NCBI RefSeq assembly: GCF_964204645.1
Contig: NC_134028.1
Span: 12,009,001-12,073,000, forward strand
DNA length: 64,000 nt
Direction: 5' to 3'
Source of the DNA: Tubulanus polymorphus
Taxonomy: Eukaryota; Nemertea; Palaeonemertea; Tubulaniformes; Tubulanidae
The translations under genes and the position numbers were made by a program. Positions 21,166 through 33,312 of the stretch are shown one piece after another; the stretch's first letter is position 1, and every line of letters starts with the position of its first letter. Under the pieces are notes generated by a model that saw nothing but the letters and a program-made list of their open reading frames with translations, ran no database searches and had not been told where the DNA came from.

Positions 21166-22396
21166 ATGAACTGATAGTGCCCTTATAGATTTCCGAATTG
21201 AACTGAAATGAACTCCAAGAGCATTCTGTCACATGTGTACTCAGCTAGGTCCTTACAGCGAAAATAGAGGAATAAAATAAGACAATTAATTTTATTTATC
21301 AAACCAATAACTACATTTCTTTATTGAAATTTCAAAAGAAAACCACACAATCATATATATTCCTATTTTCTAATTTCAACATAAATATTTCCAATTGAAA
21401 ACAACATATGAACCAAGCAATCAAGACATACAGGTTCTTTCAAAGGATTATATTAAATCAAGCCTAATAACATTCATTATGCGTTTACATTTGTTTCACT
21501 TAATGAAAATGATTTCACTTAAAAAGTCACATCAGTAATGAAAAATTAAAAATCATGTTCCGCTAGTACCACGTAAATAGCAGCACTGATCATACAAATT
21601 TTAAATAAGGAGTAAATTACCTTCTACAACTCTAAATTAAATCCACTTTATATGACAGTGGATATACAGCTGAAGTTAAAGGAATGCAGTGTGTACTTAA
21701 GTCAAACAAGAATTACCACCATGGCTCGAAATATCTATTAGCCCGGCCAGTAGCATAAAAGTTGGTTAGAGTTAACCAATGAATAGTTGACATGGTGCCA
21801 AATGAATGTTTCCACCATTTATCTTTCCCACAAATTTTGAGCTACTGGCCCCAGGGGTATACGGTAAAAATGTCCCAGTCTATCATTACTAACTTGGTAA
21901 TGTAGTTAATTTCACCAGAGACCAAACTTGGTAATACATTCTAATTATCATTTTAACATTTTAGAACAAATAATGGCTCACTTTGATTGAATTATTTGTA
22001 TAATAGATTTTAAAATCTTAATTTGACGTCTTAATTGATGTAACTGTACATTTACTTGATAACTTGTCATAATTTTCTACATTAATGATATGTAATTTAG
22101 CAACTGCACATTCAATTCAATAGTAAAATCTTCTTAAATTCGACGTATCATGTATTGAGTTCACATGTTCTCATAGGCAAAACTACTAATTAATGGCAAT
22201 TACTTTTTACTACTAATTAATTTTTAGGCCTATTATGCTCATGTCCATACAACGACAGCCTTGTTGGGGAACTAGTAATCACTCCAGTGGTACATCTTAC
22301 AGGTAAAAATGAGGCAATCTATTAAATGTATCATGGAATAAGAATAGTTATCTAAATTTTAAATCATTTTATATACAGAATCATAAGTACAGTTTA

Positions 22397-23003
22397 GGCC
22401 ACAAGAAAACCCTGTTTCTCGGCCCGACCGACCCAATATTTCCCCATTTCAAATAATCATTTTCAGAATAAAATATAATTGCCTACCGACCCTTTTTCAA
22501 AATTTTAGGTGAAATAACTTTTTTCAAAAATATATATGTGGCCGACCGACTACCAAACTCCTTTCTCGTAAATATATTTTTTTTACCAAATCATGATGTC
22601 AGCACTGAGATCAATCATAAGAACATTTTATTATCTCGGATTTAAAATTTGATTCTGGAAATGGCGCAGCCATGCTCAGACAACTTTGCTAATCAGACTT
22701 TGATGGCGACGTTGGATTGTAAAATTCCAGGAATTCCGTGAAATATGTTCAAAATATAGTTTTTTTTATAGTTCATTGTACGAACATCGCAATTTCCTTT
22801 TATTATTGTGGTCTACTAGTTGTTAATTCAGTCCAGTAAAAATTCAGTCCAGTAAAAATTATTTACGGCAACCTACCCACTGATAGAAGAATAAACGATT
22901 TTTTTTTTCTATAAAAAGAAAAAAAATCTCTACCTACCTACCCATTTTGGTGATTGCCCTACCCAGGAACAGGAACAGAAACAGGATTTTCTTTTAATGT
23001 GGC
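22397..23003. mobile_element. MITE with GGCCACA...TGTGGC ends
   Basis: The left end GGCCACAAGAAAACCCTGTT and the right end, on the other strand, GCCACATTAAAAGAAAATCC then TGTTTCTG, are imperfect inverted repeats. TTTA flanks both sides (22393-22396, 23004-23007). Length is 607 bp. Words such as GGTAGGTAGG and CGGTCGG resemble the interior of the MITE at 12927-13496, suggesting a related class. It is inserted in the 3' part of the BEN/transposase element. Confidence 0.75.
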
Positions 23004-23594
23004 TTTAGAACTTGGTGTCAGACAGCTTGATGACATGACCACTAAGAAACTTACATTGGGTGACATGTTTGAGTGAAAATCAATAAAATAGATGGACAAT
23101 GACTTGAACTGATTACTGTGAAAACTTATTGAATTATAGTCTGAAATATCTATATTATCACATCTAGCAAATTATAGCATAGGCCTATAAAGCATGGTGA
23201 TAATGCATATCATCCATTTAGAAAATAAGTAAATACTATCAAAAGATGAATATTTCAATATCAAATTGTAAATAGGCCTAAACTACATCATAATTCATGT
23301 GACTGATGCATGTGGAATGTAAATTATGTTGATAAAGATTTAATTGATAAATTAAATAAATCTTTATCAACATAACTTTGATACATTTAATGATATACCA
23401 TTGAACCTCGTATCACATTTTGTTGTTGAAGTATATACATGTATGACAAACGCTTGATTGGGTTGAAGGCTAAACAATCAATAAAAAGTATTCAATAAGG
23501 GGTCCATAAAAATGTATGACTCAAAATTTGATAAACACTTGACCAGTTTTTAGCTATTTACTACATGCAAAAATTCCTCAAAATGTGTAAAAAG

Positions 23595-24022
23595 TACGAT
23601 TTTGGCAAACAACGAATGGACAGACAATAAATGAACGCAATAGCCCGATGGGACTTAAGTCCCAAGTGGGCTAAAGATATGTAAAAAGTGCTGACTAAGT
23701 CAAACAAATAGATAGCGAGTTGGCTATCAAGTGAATCTGGCCGGACCAGTTTTTGGGCTGATTATACAACGAGCAATCTGATTGGTACCAGAAGTTTTCG
23801 TGCAGCAAAGCTGCGCATGTACCTGCGAACCCGGTCTAGTGTTGCAAAGGTTCGTGCCGTGGCTGAGTGTAACGATGCCTTCAGGTTCGAATCCTTGCCG
23901 AGGGAGGATGATCCATTGAAGCATCTTCATAATTCCCAAAATAACTTGATTCCGTCCACAGATGGAAGGACAAAAGTGAACGCAATAGCCCGCTGGGACT
24001 TAAGTCCAAGTGGGCTAAAAAT
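23595..24022 (+). repeat. tRNA-like SINE head between two hairpin modules
   Basis: 23850-23925 holds an A-box-like GTGGCTGAGTG and, about 30 bases on, a B box GGTTCGAATCC, as in tRNA-derived SINEs. On either side (23640-23685 and 23983-24022) is a module AACGCAATAGCCCG(A/C)TGG then GACTTAAGTCC and AGTGGGCTAAA, which folds as a hairpin. The second copy abuts the transposase stop codon. Insertion near the gene's 3' end appears to leave the reading frame intact. Confidence 0.55.
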
Positions 24023-24029
24023 AAGCCTG

Positions 24030-27000
24030 TCAATCACACTCAACATCATTTGGCAATGGAATGTATGCATAATTAAATCTAGTTTCGAAAAACGAAGGAA
24101 GAAAGATACATTTCCTCCCAATTTGGTCTGGGGACACAGCTTTTAGCTGCCCTTCATCATCACCCATGAGTATATAATTACCAATAGTGCCACAGTCTGC
24201 GTCTCGTTTCGAATACTTTTTAACATTTATATGACTGCCTAGAAATAGTGTATAAGTTTCACATCCACAATCTACAATGCACTGGCAGGTTGGTGCAATT
24301 TTGACAATGTTTTGAATTCTAAAAACATTATTACCATGTAAAACATACGAATTGCATCGTCTCTTATTTTCATCATAAGATGCAGTACTATACAATCTAC
24401 CGCCATATGTACAGCGATTAAAGAAATGTGCAACATCTTTCTCAAACTGAAAATCTAAAAATCTCTCTATAGCTGACTTTTGAATACCATTGAGATTGGT
24501 GGTTTTACAAGCACCAAAGAAGGTTGTATTATTATTAGTGTCATGATTTTTGACAAGGGGGTATCCTCTCAATAGGTCATTATAAAATTTCAAAACAGAT
24601 GCACTAGTTTCATCCCTTAAACACCTACTTGAAAGCCTGCTAATAAATTTTAACAAGATGAAAGATCGTGTTATTTGTGAATGGACTCCTTGAGTACCAT
24701 GAATGAAACTCTTCAGTTTCCCGGCAAACCCTACAAATACAAATGATGATGTAGACCATAAAGGTCCACATCGCCTAACACAGTCGGGCAAATGAAGAGC
24801 AAGATGTGTATTAAAAGTCAATAAATTTCTATGATAAAGATCTGGAATATTCAAAATGAATTTTTTTATCATAATGTCTGCTTGGCTGATATGAACTTCT
24901 GAAACTGAAGTACCATTCAATAAAGTAATACCTGAGACAAATAAAAGCCAATGACTAAGGTAGACATTTGGTAAAATACCAGATAAAATGACAGGGGAAT
25001 ATAAAAGAAATGCTCTGAATTCATTTCCCTTCCAAAATTTCCTCTCGACAAGACTCCGAGGCAAGCGAGTGACCTCCATTGGAGGTTTAATTGACTGGAG
25101 GCGGTTATCGATTTGAATAATCTTGTTTCCAATATAGTACTCAGCATTTGCGGTCTCGCACCACTCAGCCAAGAATTTTCTGATAACGCCTAAACAAATA
25201 CTGTGTAAATATTCACCTGTGAAACTTTCTATCAGGTTGAAAGATGGCAGCAAAATCAAATCTGAGGGTCCTTTGACAACAAACACTGCACGGCCAGATT
25301 CGATTGCTACCGTCGCATGGGCAACTGTATCAAGTGGATTACGTAAAGGGGGCAGCGGGTAGTTAAGTGGGTAAATTCTGGCATTGCCATTATCTACTGC
25401 GCGTTCCCCTTCATGAAGGCAGTATGGGCAACCGTAAAAACCATTATACTGCTTAAAATTCTGCAGCATTGCTCTGGCAGGCGAATCACAGGAACAGAGA
25501 AGATTTACAATTTTAGTATTATGATTTCTACCACTTTGGTCAACCCAATCAAGACCTTCTGTCTCCAATGAAATACTTTCATCAACAAAACGTTTTAAGA
25601 AATTTCCATTCATAACTGGTTTTTCAGTGCCAAACCAAAGACCACACAATAAAACATGTTTTTTCCGTATCTTAGGAGGGAGTTCATTGATTGTACACTG
25701 AATAGGCCAAATACTAAATTTACTAGATTTGAAAATTGGAACACCATCTGCATTCCATAGTAAAGAAATGCTATCTAACTGATGGAGAACAGGTATTGTT
25801 TTACGAAGATCTCCATCAATTAGATCACAATGATTTTCATTGTTAGTGTGTTCAGCTTTATAACGTAAAACCTCGTCCATCAAATTTTCTTCAATAAAAA
25901 GTTCTCTCAACTGCGTCGCAAGGGGAAGATATATGTAAAAATTACCCGACTTAAGGGAATCATCCTCATTAAAAGTGGTTCCACACTGGTCACAACTTTC
26001 GCCGGTGTCCGCACCTTGTGGTCCTATATATTGGCCACACTGCCCGCAGAAGAAATGAACTTCGCATAGTTCTTGCAGATTAAGCGCTCGTTGAAACTGC
26101 TTCAAAAACAGAAACTTAGTCCACGTAATGTTACATCGCTCAGGCAACAAATTTTGAATTAGTAACAAAAGGTCACGAAGACCAACACCGGATATCTTAT
26201 GCCGTTAACGTGTATGAAAGTATTAGTAGCGCCGATTCGCCGACTGTTATGCTCGCTCCCTCGTAGAGAGGAATATCAAACTCCCCATTCTATAAAAATG
26301 AAAAAAAAAAGAATTAAATCATTGTAGTTGGGCACTTTATCAGTTCGAGAAAATGGTCGATAATCACATACCTCGAGGTTTTCATCATTAATTGGATTTA
26401 CAACAGGCTGATCAATCACTGGATTTTCATCAAGCTAAATCAAAAGAAATCATAATGTTCTTATTTCATTTTCAAGTTTAATATTTCTACTTTTTACAAT
26501 AGATAAAGACCAGTCAATATAATCCCACCATCTATTGCTTGATTACAAAAAGGGTGTTCCAGTTAACAGAGGCCAATATCACAAGAATGGGCATTTTCAC
26601 CCTTACTTTATATGTAACAATTACCACAACACTACACAGTCAGCCCCGCTTAAGCCGTCATGGAATTTGTCGTAACATGATTCGTATAATTATTTTGATC
26701 TATTTTTTTCTTCTTTATACCTTATAAAACTATACTATGTATATAAGTTGCATTTTCGCATAGTCGCATTAATTTTAAAAGTTCAAATCGTGAGATTTCA
26801 TTAGAAAATTTGGTGTTGACTGTAATTGCTACTAAAATCTTAGTACTGTAGGCCTATGTACATATTATCACTAAACTTACACCAAACTCTCGATTTTGCT
26901 CTGCATAATTATCATGATTTTGTAACTCTTCGATCACATGGAATATTTCACCAATCTCGGGCATCATTTTCTGAAAAAGTATAATAAAACAAGGTAACGC

Positions 27001-28183
27001 ATTTATAACTTACAAGTATTGATACTTTAAATCACAAATAGAAGCATCTTGAATGTAAAGTAGTGCTGACTTACACATTGATCACTTGAAAATGCATTAC
27101 ATTCATTATCAACATCACAGGATATTGATGGTTCTTCTTGACATTCTTCATCTTGAACAGCCTCAGAAGATGATTGTGTCAGTTGTTGCAAGGATGAGGA
27201 AGGACTTTTTTCTATAAAAAAATAAATTAAACATGAGAATAAAGCAACATTGTAACTTCACTGAATTCATGTCTTGTACTAAGCACAGACAAAGTTTAAG
27301 AGAAATATCCCCAAACAGCTTGGCAAAATGTCCATTTCCCTTAGCATATTTCAAATTACAAAGCCATCATTCAACTTTTCAAGAACCTTTTGACCCTTTT
27401 CAGTGTTACCAGACAAGATCGTTTCCGTACCATAGGCCCTTCCAAAGCATGTAGCACGCTTGGGTTCGGAATGCTTAGTTGGCAAGAAAATATTTAAAAA
27501 TTACCACTACTGTCTGTCACACATGCTCTCCGCGCAGCCTTTTGGTCCGTCATTTTGTTTATAACCAATTTATCTGTTAATATTATGCATCAATTTGTTC
27601 AATAACCAATTTGCATTCACCAATAAATCACGAATTGGTCTGTGTTTTCATCTATCAGCGACTAGCATATGCTTGCGTAATGCTGATAAACGGCTTTTGC
27701 GGCCCGTAACGTGGCGCCACCTACATTTTGTTATGATAATGGATAGGTGATGACATCATAGCCACGTTTCCAAGCGTCCACGGAGCGGTTTTTTTAGCAT
27801 TATGCAAGCGTGAACTATCGCTCATAAATTAAAAAACAACTTTAGTAATAATCGTTTATTAGACGAAGTACACTACAAATGGCAGAAAATTTCTGGATAT
27901 TTTTTGAACATGTTTTTTGAAAGTTTCTATTTCGTGAAATCTGGACCTATCTGGTAGTCTAGCAATACTTTTTTTTTTAAATAATGCAGTGGACCTCATG
28001 CAGTAGTTAGGCTTAACTAAAGAAATCTAAATTACCTGATTCAAGTTCCTGTTCATCCTCCTGCTGCTGCTGTTGTTGTTGTTGTTGGCGTCTTCGCCAT
28101 TTAGTGGTACGAGGCATATCACATATAGTGACATCTTCATCACTTCCATGATTGTCATGGGGCTCTAGGAAACGTTTATACAT
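24030..28183 (-). CDS. CACTA/tnp2-like transposase, five exons, one frameshift
   Basis: Exons (minus): 28183-28036 (ATG at 28183 or 28117; a CAG-rich run codes poly-Gln), or alternatively 27553-27505; then 27211-27075, 26970-26881, 26434-26372 and 26289-24030. All junctions have AG/GT and agree in phase. The long exon has a zinc ribbon (FFCGQCGQYIG...CDQCGTTF), then SISLLWNADGVPIFKSS, FSIWPIQCTINELPPKIRKK, GLWFGTEKP and a late block FTGEYLHSICLGVIRKFL. The NADG aspartate and the DxMH-like block correspond to catalytic regions of tnp2-type transposases, which cut and join element ends. In the second block the usual Asp reads Glu (EYLH). A single extra base at 26204-26208 shifts the frame. No other nonsense codon is seen. 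Confidence 0.82.
27671..27809. repeat. 139 bp inverted-repeat unit in transposase intron
   Basis: GCTTGCGTAATGCT at the left and AGCATTATGCAAGC at the right form 14 bp inverted ends with one mismatch. It lies between the two alternative first exons. It could be a small MITE; no target duplication identified. Confidence 0.45.
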
Positions 28184-28638
28184 CGCACAGCGCAGATCGT
28201 GCACTTCGGATTCGGATCCGACGTAAGGTTTTTCGCAGAAACTATAAACTATTTAATAATGTGCCGTAGCTTTGTGCTGTTTGCAGTACACGTTTCGATA
28301 AACGATGCGGAAGTGGTAAACCGTTATAGTTGGATATGGACTTATAAGTAAAACGCGTAACTGCGAACTTTGAGACATATCGGTCAACTTTTTCATATTT
28401 TATCCGGAGAAGGCTATTGCAGCGAATCTTGAAATGGATGGTTGCGTATAATCTCATTTGTAATGATTTGAAAACCTCACATTTCCCTGATTTTTCCTGT
28501 AAACCAACACAGTCAATAACTAATTGAATTGAATTTGCTGGGTGGCGCTGATCTCACACACTCGCGCGTGGCTTCTTTTCTGAATAAACACAAAAGTCGT
28601 TCACATTTGCCGGTAAAAGTCATTGTTCGATACACACA
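28184..28638. promoter_or_regulatory. divergent start region of the two element genes
   Basis: About 455 bp separate the farthest transposase ATG (28183, minus) from the BEN-gene ATG (28639, plus). With no gene between them, the genes most likely share a bidirectional promoter. I see no certain TATA element. The stretch before the BEN gene is GC-richer (CGCGCGTGGC near 28563). Confidence 0.5.
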
Positions 28639-31600
28639 ATGGCTTCTTTTAAGTTGAAATATGCATTATTCGATTTCGTTGATGAATGTTGTTGCGAAAT
28701 AGGTGAAACCAGCTCAATCATCAACTTTGAGGACATTAAAAACGATATTGGTTCAAATTGGCCCATTCATCGAGAGGTTCTCGTCGCATGGAAAAAGGGG
28801 AAAAACAGCGGGAAGTTTAAAGCGAAAATACTACAATTTGCCGGTGAGTTAAAGAAATAATTGTTACTTCAAATATATAAGCCATAGGCCTAATTACTGG
28901 TTATAGTGCCACACAGACGGTAAGATCAGTGCAAATCCGCTCCGCCTTACATTAATAGGCCTATCACTGTTTCAGAGTCAAAATGTCATCCTCAATTCAG
29001 TAGATTGGTTTAAAAGTAGATTATTAGAAATCTGAAGTGAAGATTTGTTTTATTGTTGAATATTTGCTGAAACAACGTTTCATAAACGACTCAATTTGAG
29101 GAAGAAAAATCAAAATTTCTTGTCAATTTCAACAAACTTGTCAGACAACCCCAGTGTTAACCCCAGTGACAGTTGACAACATTCTTTATTAGTTTTTATG
29201 TACTGATTACCTTCACATCGTTTCAGCAAATACTTAACGATCCAATATGGCGTCCTATCAAAAAATCGTCAAGATTCTTGAGATGAAAACCTGGTAAAAA
29301 TCTACTTTCTAGTGAAGATGTCATAAAATGAATCAGTGCATTGGATTCCGTTAGACATTCTGACGCTAGAACAGATATTTGTTATTCAGTAGATTGCATC
29401 GATCGCGAGAGGCGTGGATCTGGCACTTTTACCAAATATAGATGTCGAATTTAGTTTTTCATTTTAATGCAATAATGACAATTCGTAAAAAACCTACTTT
29501 TTGCATTAACGCTGCATTGAACCCTTGGTTTTATGATGCCTTGTTAAATGCTACGTGTTGTTTTTAACAAAAAAAAGGTTAACTTAGTCATCCAGGATAC
29601 TGGATAGGCTAGTCTGAATAACAGAAGTTGTTACTGTCCTGGGCTGGGGAACGGCAGTGGCGGTTAGGTACTAGACTATGGATAGGCTGGTTTAATAGCA
29701 ATAATGGCATTTTTCAGTCAGGAGAGAAGATCTGGTTCTAACAAGAGAGCAGTTGTTGAAGGACCAAATTGAGGAAGGTGATATCCAGATAGTAAATAAA
29801 ACACCGGCTAAAAGAAAGGTCATCGCCAAGACTTCAGAAGTAGTTCAGAAGAAGATATAGGCCTACCGGTATGCAATGAAAATTAAATAATTTACCTATT
29901 GATTTTCTTCACGTTTAAATTTTTTGCTCAATCTATACTATAGGACACCAATGAGAAAAAAAGAAAGAAAGTAAAGACAACCACAGCAGCAAAGCAACAT
30001 GCTAACTTGATGCTTGAAAAGTTCAAGCAAATGAAAAATGAAACTCCGGTAAGACCCACTTTCAACTGAGTTGCAATGAAATTCAATTCTTTGCTATTTG
30101 GTTTATTGTTAGAGATGTGATTCATGGAATAAGTTTATTTGGTAGGTTTTGAAGACGCTTGTAGGTATTGTTTTGATATTTGGTTTGTGCATGATCTGAT
30201 ATAATTTGATTTGATTTGTGTTTACCCTAGACACACACTGGCTTGGTCAGAATCAAGATGGCCGCCTGGCAGCAATTGTTTGCTGAAATTAGCACTTACA
30301 ACACATTTCAAAATTCTTAAGGGAATTTTTGAAGACACTTCAATCAGTATCTTGATCTTTGGCATATGTTTACATCCCTATCAGCAAAATTTGGCTGGTA
30401 GGACGCAAGATGGCAGTCCTTTATGGACCCAAACAGGTGATTAGCAGTTATGCAAAATCTGTATAATGTCTAATTCATTGAAAAAACAGCAGCCCCTAGA
30501 GATACAAATTGAGCGATGTTGACTGTATTTTTTGTGAAACTATGAAATACATAACATGATGTAATTCTTAACATTTGCGTGATATCCTATAGAACTTGGA
30601 TGTCATCCAAGTTCTATAGGATGTCACGCAAATTTTTACGGTCCCAAGAAATCAGATTTTTGGATTTCTGAGACCTGTAGCTTCATTATGGTTTGTAATT
30701 TTTTGTCATTGAAATTCATGATGCTTATTCTTTGAAAAGGTTTTTTAGGAAGAGCTTTAATTTTAGTCTTGATATTTGATAATTAATACCACTGTCATAG
30801 AATACATCTCTTCTCATGGAATTTGGGATTACCAAGTTTTTGCTTGGGGAGAGTAGAATATTGAATTATTACACAATTAACATTGGTACCTGTGCATATT
30901 TTGTAACCACAATCGATTGCAAAAGTGTATCTTATGGCATCATTGTGGGTCTTTCAAGGTGATGTCTTGAAATAATCAGATTTTTTAACATTTCAAACTG
31001 TTTACCAATTTGGCATGGTCTCCTTGGACCCTATTTAGCATACCAGTTAGGCATAGACCCTGAAACCTGGCATCTACTATAGATTTGCAACATTATTATT
31101 TCAGACAAAAAAAGATACAATAGCTTTGGAAGAGGAGATAAAAAACCTAAAACAACAACTAGGTTATGCCGAAAAACGAATCGAAAACTCTATTTACAAG
31201 AACGTAAGTATTTTCTATTGTTGGTTCTAATTTAGTGATTTCATAATTTTGAAAGATAATGTGTGCCTTCTATCAGCATTTTGCTTTATAGGATTACCAG
31301 TTAAAATTATGGAAATGCTTCCTAATGTTATTAGGGACAAATTGAACATGACGGTTGAGTGTGGATGTCAAAAGGAAAGTAAGTCTTTGAAATAACACAA
31401 TCTTATGATATGAATATATCGATTGATATGAGAAGAAATGCAATTTTTCACCGTTCTTTCAGATAAAATTCAGAAAGATGTACGACCTATCAATCATAGT
31501 GGTCGTGATTATGACAATGGCAATGATGATGATGAACAAGTTTCTAGTTTTGCGCCTGGAGATAGGGATGAACAGAATGATGAGGTTTTTAAAATTACAT

Positions 31601-33077
31601 TTACATTGTGTACTCTATTTCTACATTTTATGTTGATAAAAATAATAAATTATGAATTTTCCTTTGTAATTTAGGTCAGTCAAGAAGCTTTTCTTTCGCC
31701 GGTACGTACACTTGTCCCTTAATCTAGAACAAATACGAGAGTCTAGAATGTTTTAACGTTATTTTCAATAATTTTTAGATTCTCAAACCATCTTCAGAAT
31801 CTGCTGTCAATAGGAAAGTCCTATTTCCCACAACAGTAAGTTTGTATTTTAACATTTTGAGTTTATTACTTTATAATAGTAGAATATCAATTACTCATCA
31901 CAGTCATTGTCACTGAGCGTGCCACGGTCATTCTACATATTTTCCTCCCAGTTAAGTCTAAACGCAATCAATTACAAAATTGTAGCTAGCATATGATACA
32001 ATCTATGATTTTGGTGAGTTTCAAGGTAATTGGTTTCAATATATGTTCCCCAGGGGAATTGAACATTGAAATTGTCAGATTGTCGAGCATTTGAAACCAC
32101 TTCCCACGTGAGCATGTTTAACTGGACCCCTAGTTTTAAATAGTAAATACATCATTCATATTTTCAACCAAAAACCACAAATATTGATCCAAGTCCCGGA
32201 ATGGTAAGCTATGATTAAATAAAAATGGCTGTCATCGTCGAATATTCCTGTAAAAACTTTTTCTGATTCTTTCCTTTTCAGCAGATGACCGATTTGGGGA
32301 ATGGGGTATTAGTAAAGAAGTCATCCCTTGATTCCTGCAGTCGGAAGTCATACAGTATTTTTACTGGCGATGTCATGGTGGCAGTATTTGGCACGCGATG
32401 TCTTCAGACACACGTACTGAAGGGTATCGGGCAGTCAACTAAGACCGCTCTGTCACCAACAAAAGTTCAAGCGATTAAGAGTAAGTCTGAAGTTACTATT
32501 TGGTAAACGAGCAACTTTATACAGTTGCCTAAAACTAAACCAATAAAAATTTGATGCAAAATTGTGAACCTAAAAAAAGACAGGGACAGTAAACCTTGCC
32601 AAACTCCCAACAAATTGGGCCCCATTTTCATACAGCGACCAAGCAATTCATTCATTACACAATAAAGATGTAAATGCATGATGGATTTCAATCTGGTAAT
32701 TTTTACAAAAGTATTTCACTGCATCGCGAAGACGGGTGTTGAGAAATAGTTGCACAGAGTTTTTAGTAGAAGCAGACTCTCCTCATTTTACCCTGCAGTG
32801 ATCAGCTATTTGGAAATCTGCTGCTGAATTTCACTTGGCCCTAGCTTTGATTTCATTATAGGATTTCTTTCACCATTTATCATCTTCAGGGTGGGCAAGA
32901 AGAATATTGGGATGCCTAAATCGTATAGTGTTTTAACATCCTGTTAATAAAATCTTATGATGTATTGTTTCAGATTATGTTAGTAGACAATTCCCTGCCG
33001 CTGAACAAAGCAATATTAGAGCAGCGATGCGGAAGAAACTCAATAACATCAAGAGTCGGAATAAACCTGTTAATTGA
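28639..33077 (+). CDS. BEN-domain protein of the transposon, about ten exons
   Basis: Exons with AG/GT borders: 28639-28843; 29718 to about 29780-29856 (donor unresolved); 29944-30048; 31105-31203; 31292-31378; 31463-31584; 31675-31701; 31779-31835; 32282-32480; 32974-33077 (TGA). Order of content: N-terminal MASFKLKYALFDFVDECCCE; Lys-rich KKRKKVKTTTAAKQ; a coiled coil TIALEEEIKNLKQQLGYAEK; an acidic stretch DYDNGNDDDEQ; then a BEN domain from GNGVLVKKSSLDSC through FGTRCLQTHVLKG, LSPTKVQAIK and SRQFPAAEQSNIRAAMRKKL. BEN domains bind DNA and partner proteins. The join between exons 4 and 5 does not keep frame, so a small lesion or missed microexon is possible. Antiparallel to the transposase and inside the same termini. 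Confidence 0.8.
30255..30445 (+). repeat. AAGATGGC repeat fragment in BEN-gene intron
   Basis: Shares GAATCAAGATGGCCGCC, a TTTGAAGACACTT-like segment, CTTGATCTTTGGCATATG and ATCAGCAAAATTTGG with the minus strand of 19080-19300. Intronic; not part of the coding sequence. Confidence 0.5.
30573..30634. repeat. near-perfect 62 bp palindrome in intron
   Basis: ATTTGCGTGATATCCTATAG followed by AACTTGGAT is mirrored, around a 3-base centre, by ATCCAAGTTCTATAGGATG then TCACGCAAAT. Arms are about 29 bp with one or two mismatches. It could form a strong hairpin in the BEN pre-mRNA intron or be a collapsed MITE. Confidence 0.8.
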
Positions 33078-33159
33078 AATATGAAAAATATAGAGAAAGT
33101 AGTACATAATCGAACGTGAGACTATTCTGGCTTTTTTAAGGTTTTCAGGAAGGATTTTC

Positions 33160-33312
33160 ATGCAAGGAAGTGCACTTGGAATAAGATATGAAGTGCACTT
33201 TCTGAGTTCATTCCATTTTAAGTGTACTTAAAGTGTACTTTTAAAGTGCGCTTTTGAGTACACTCAAAAGCGCACTTTAAAAGTGCACTTAAAGTACACT
33301 TTTTCATAAGGG
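33160..33312. repeat. right terminus with GTGCACTT words and large palindrome
   Basis: Contains AAGTGCACTT twice, then from about 33220 to 33300 a long palindrome whose arms are AAGTGTACTTTTAAAGTGCG and CGCACTTTAAAAGTGCACTT, centred on TTTTGAGTACACTCAAAA. It ends CATAAGGG at 33312. It mirrors the left terminus but carries fewer tandem units. Confidence 0.85.

Larger units (their letters stand above)
20792..33312. mobile_element. 12.5 kb two-gene transposon: tnp2-like transposase plus BEN protein
   Basis: The left end reads CCCTTATGAAAATAAAGTGC and the right end, on the other strand, CCCTTATGAAAAAGTGTACT. Both run into GTGCACTTTAAGTGCACTTT-like arrays. Between them are two divergent spliced genes sharing a start region at 28184-28638: a CACTA/tnp2-like transposase (minus) and a BEN-domain protein (plus). 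Flanks are TT on each side, possibly a 2 bp duplication but not decisive. Subterminal repeats flanking a transposase are typical of CACTA elements. Nested inside are a 607 bp MITE (22397-23003), a SINE-like module (23600-24022) and an AAGATGGC repeat (30255-30440). Between 21166 and 24029, apart from these, I see no gene. The element is near-intact. Confidence 0.85.

Noticed and set aside
27233-27454. 73-codon plus-strand frame
   Set aside because: Runs antisense across the transposase intron and exon region with no protein-like features.
28063-28090. CTG/GTT run as a free microsatellite
   Set aside because: It codes the poly-Gln run of the first transposase exon and is in frame there.
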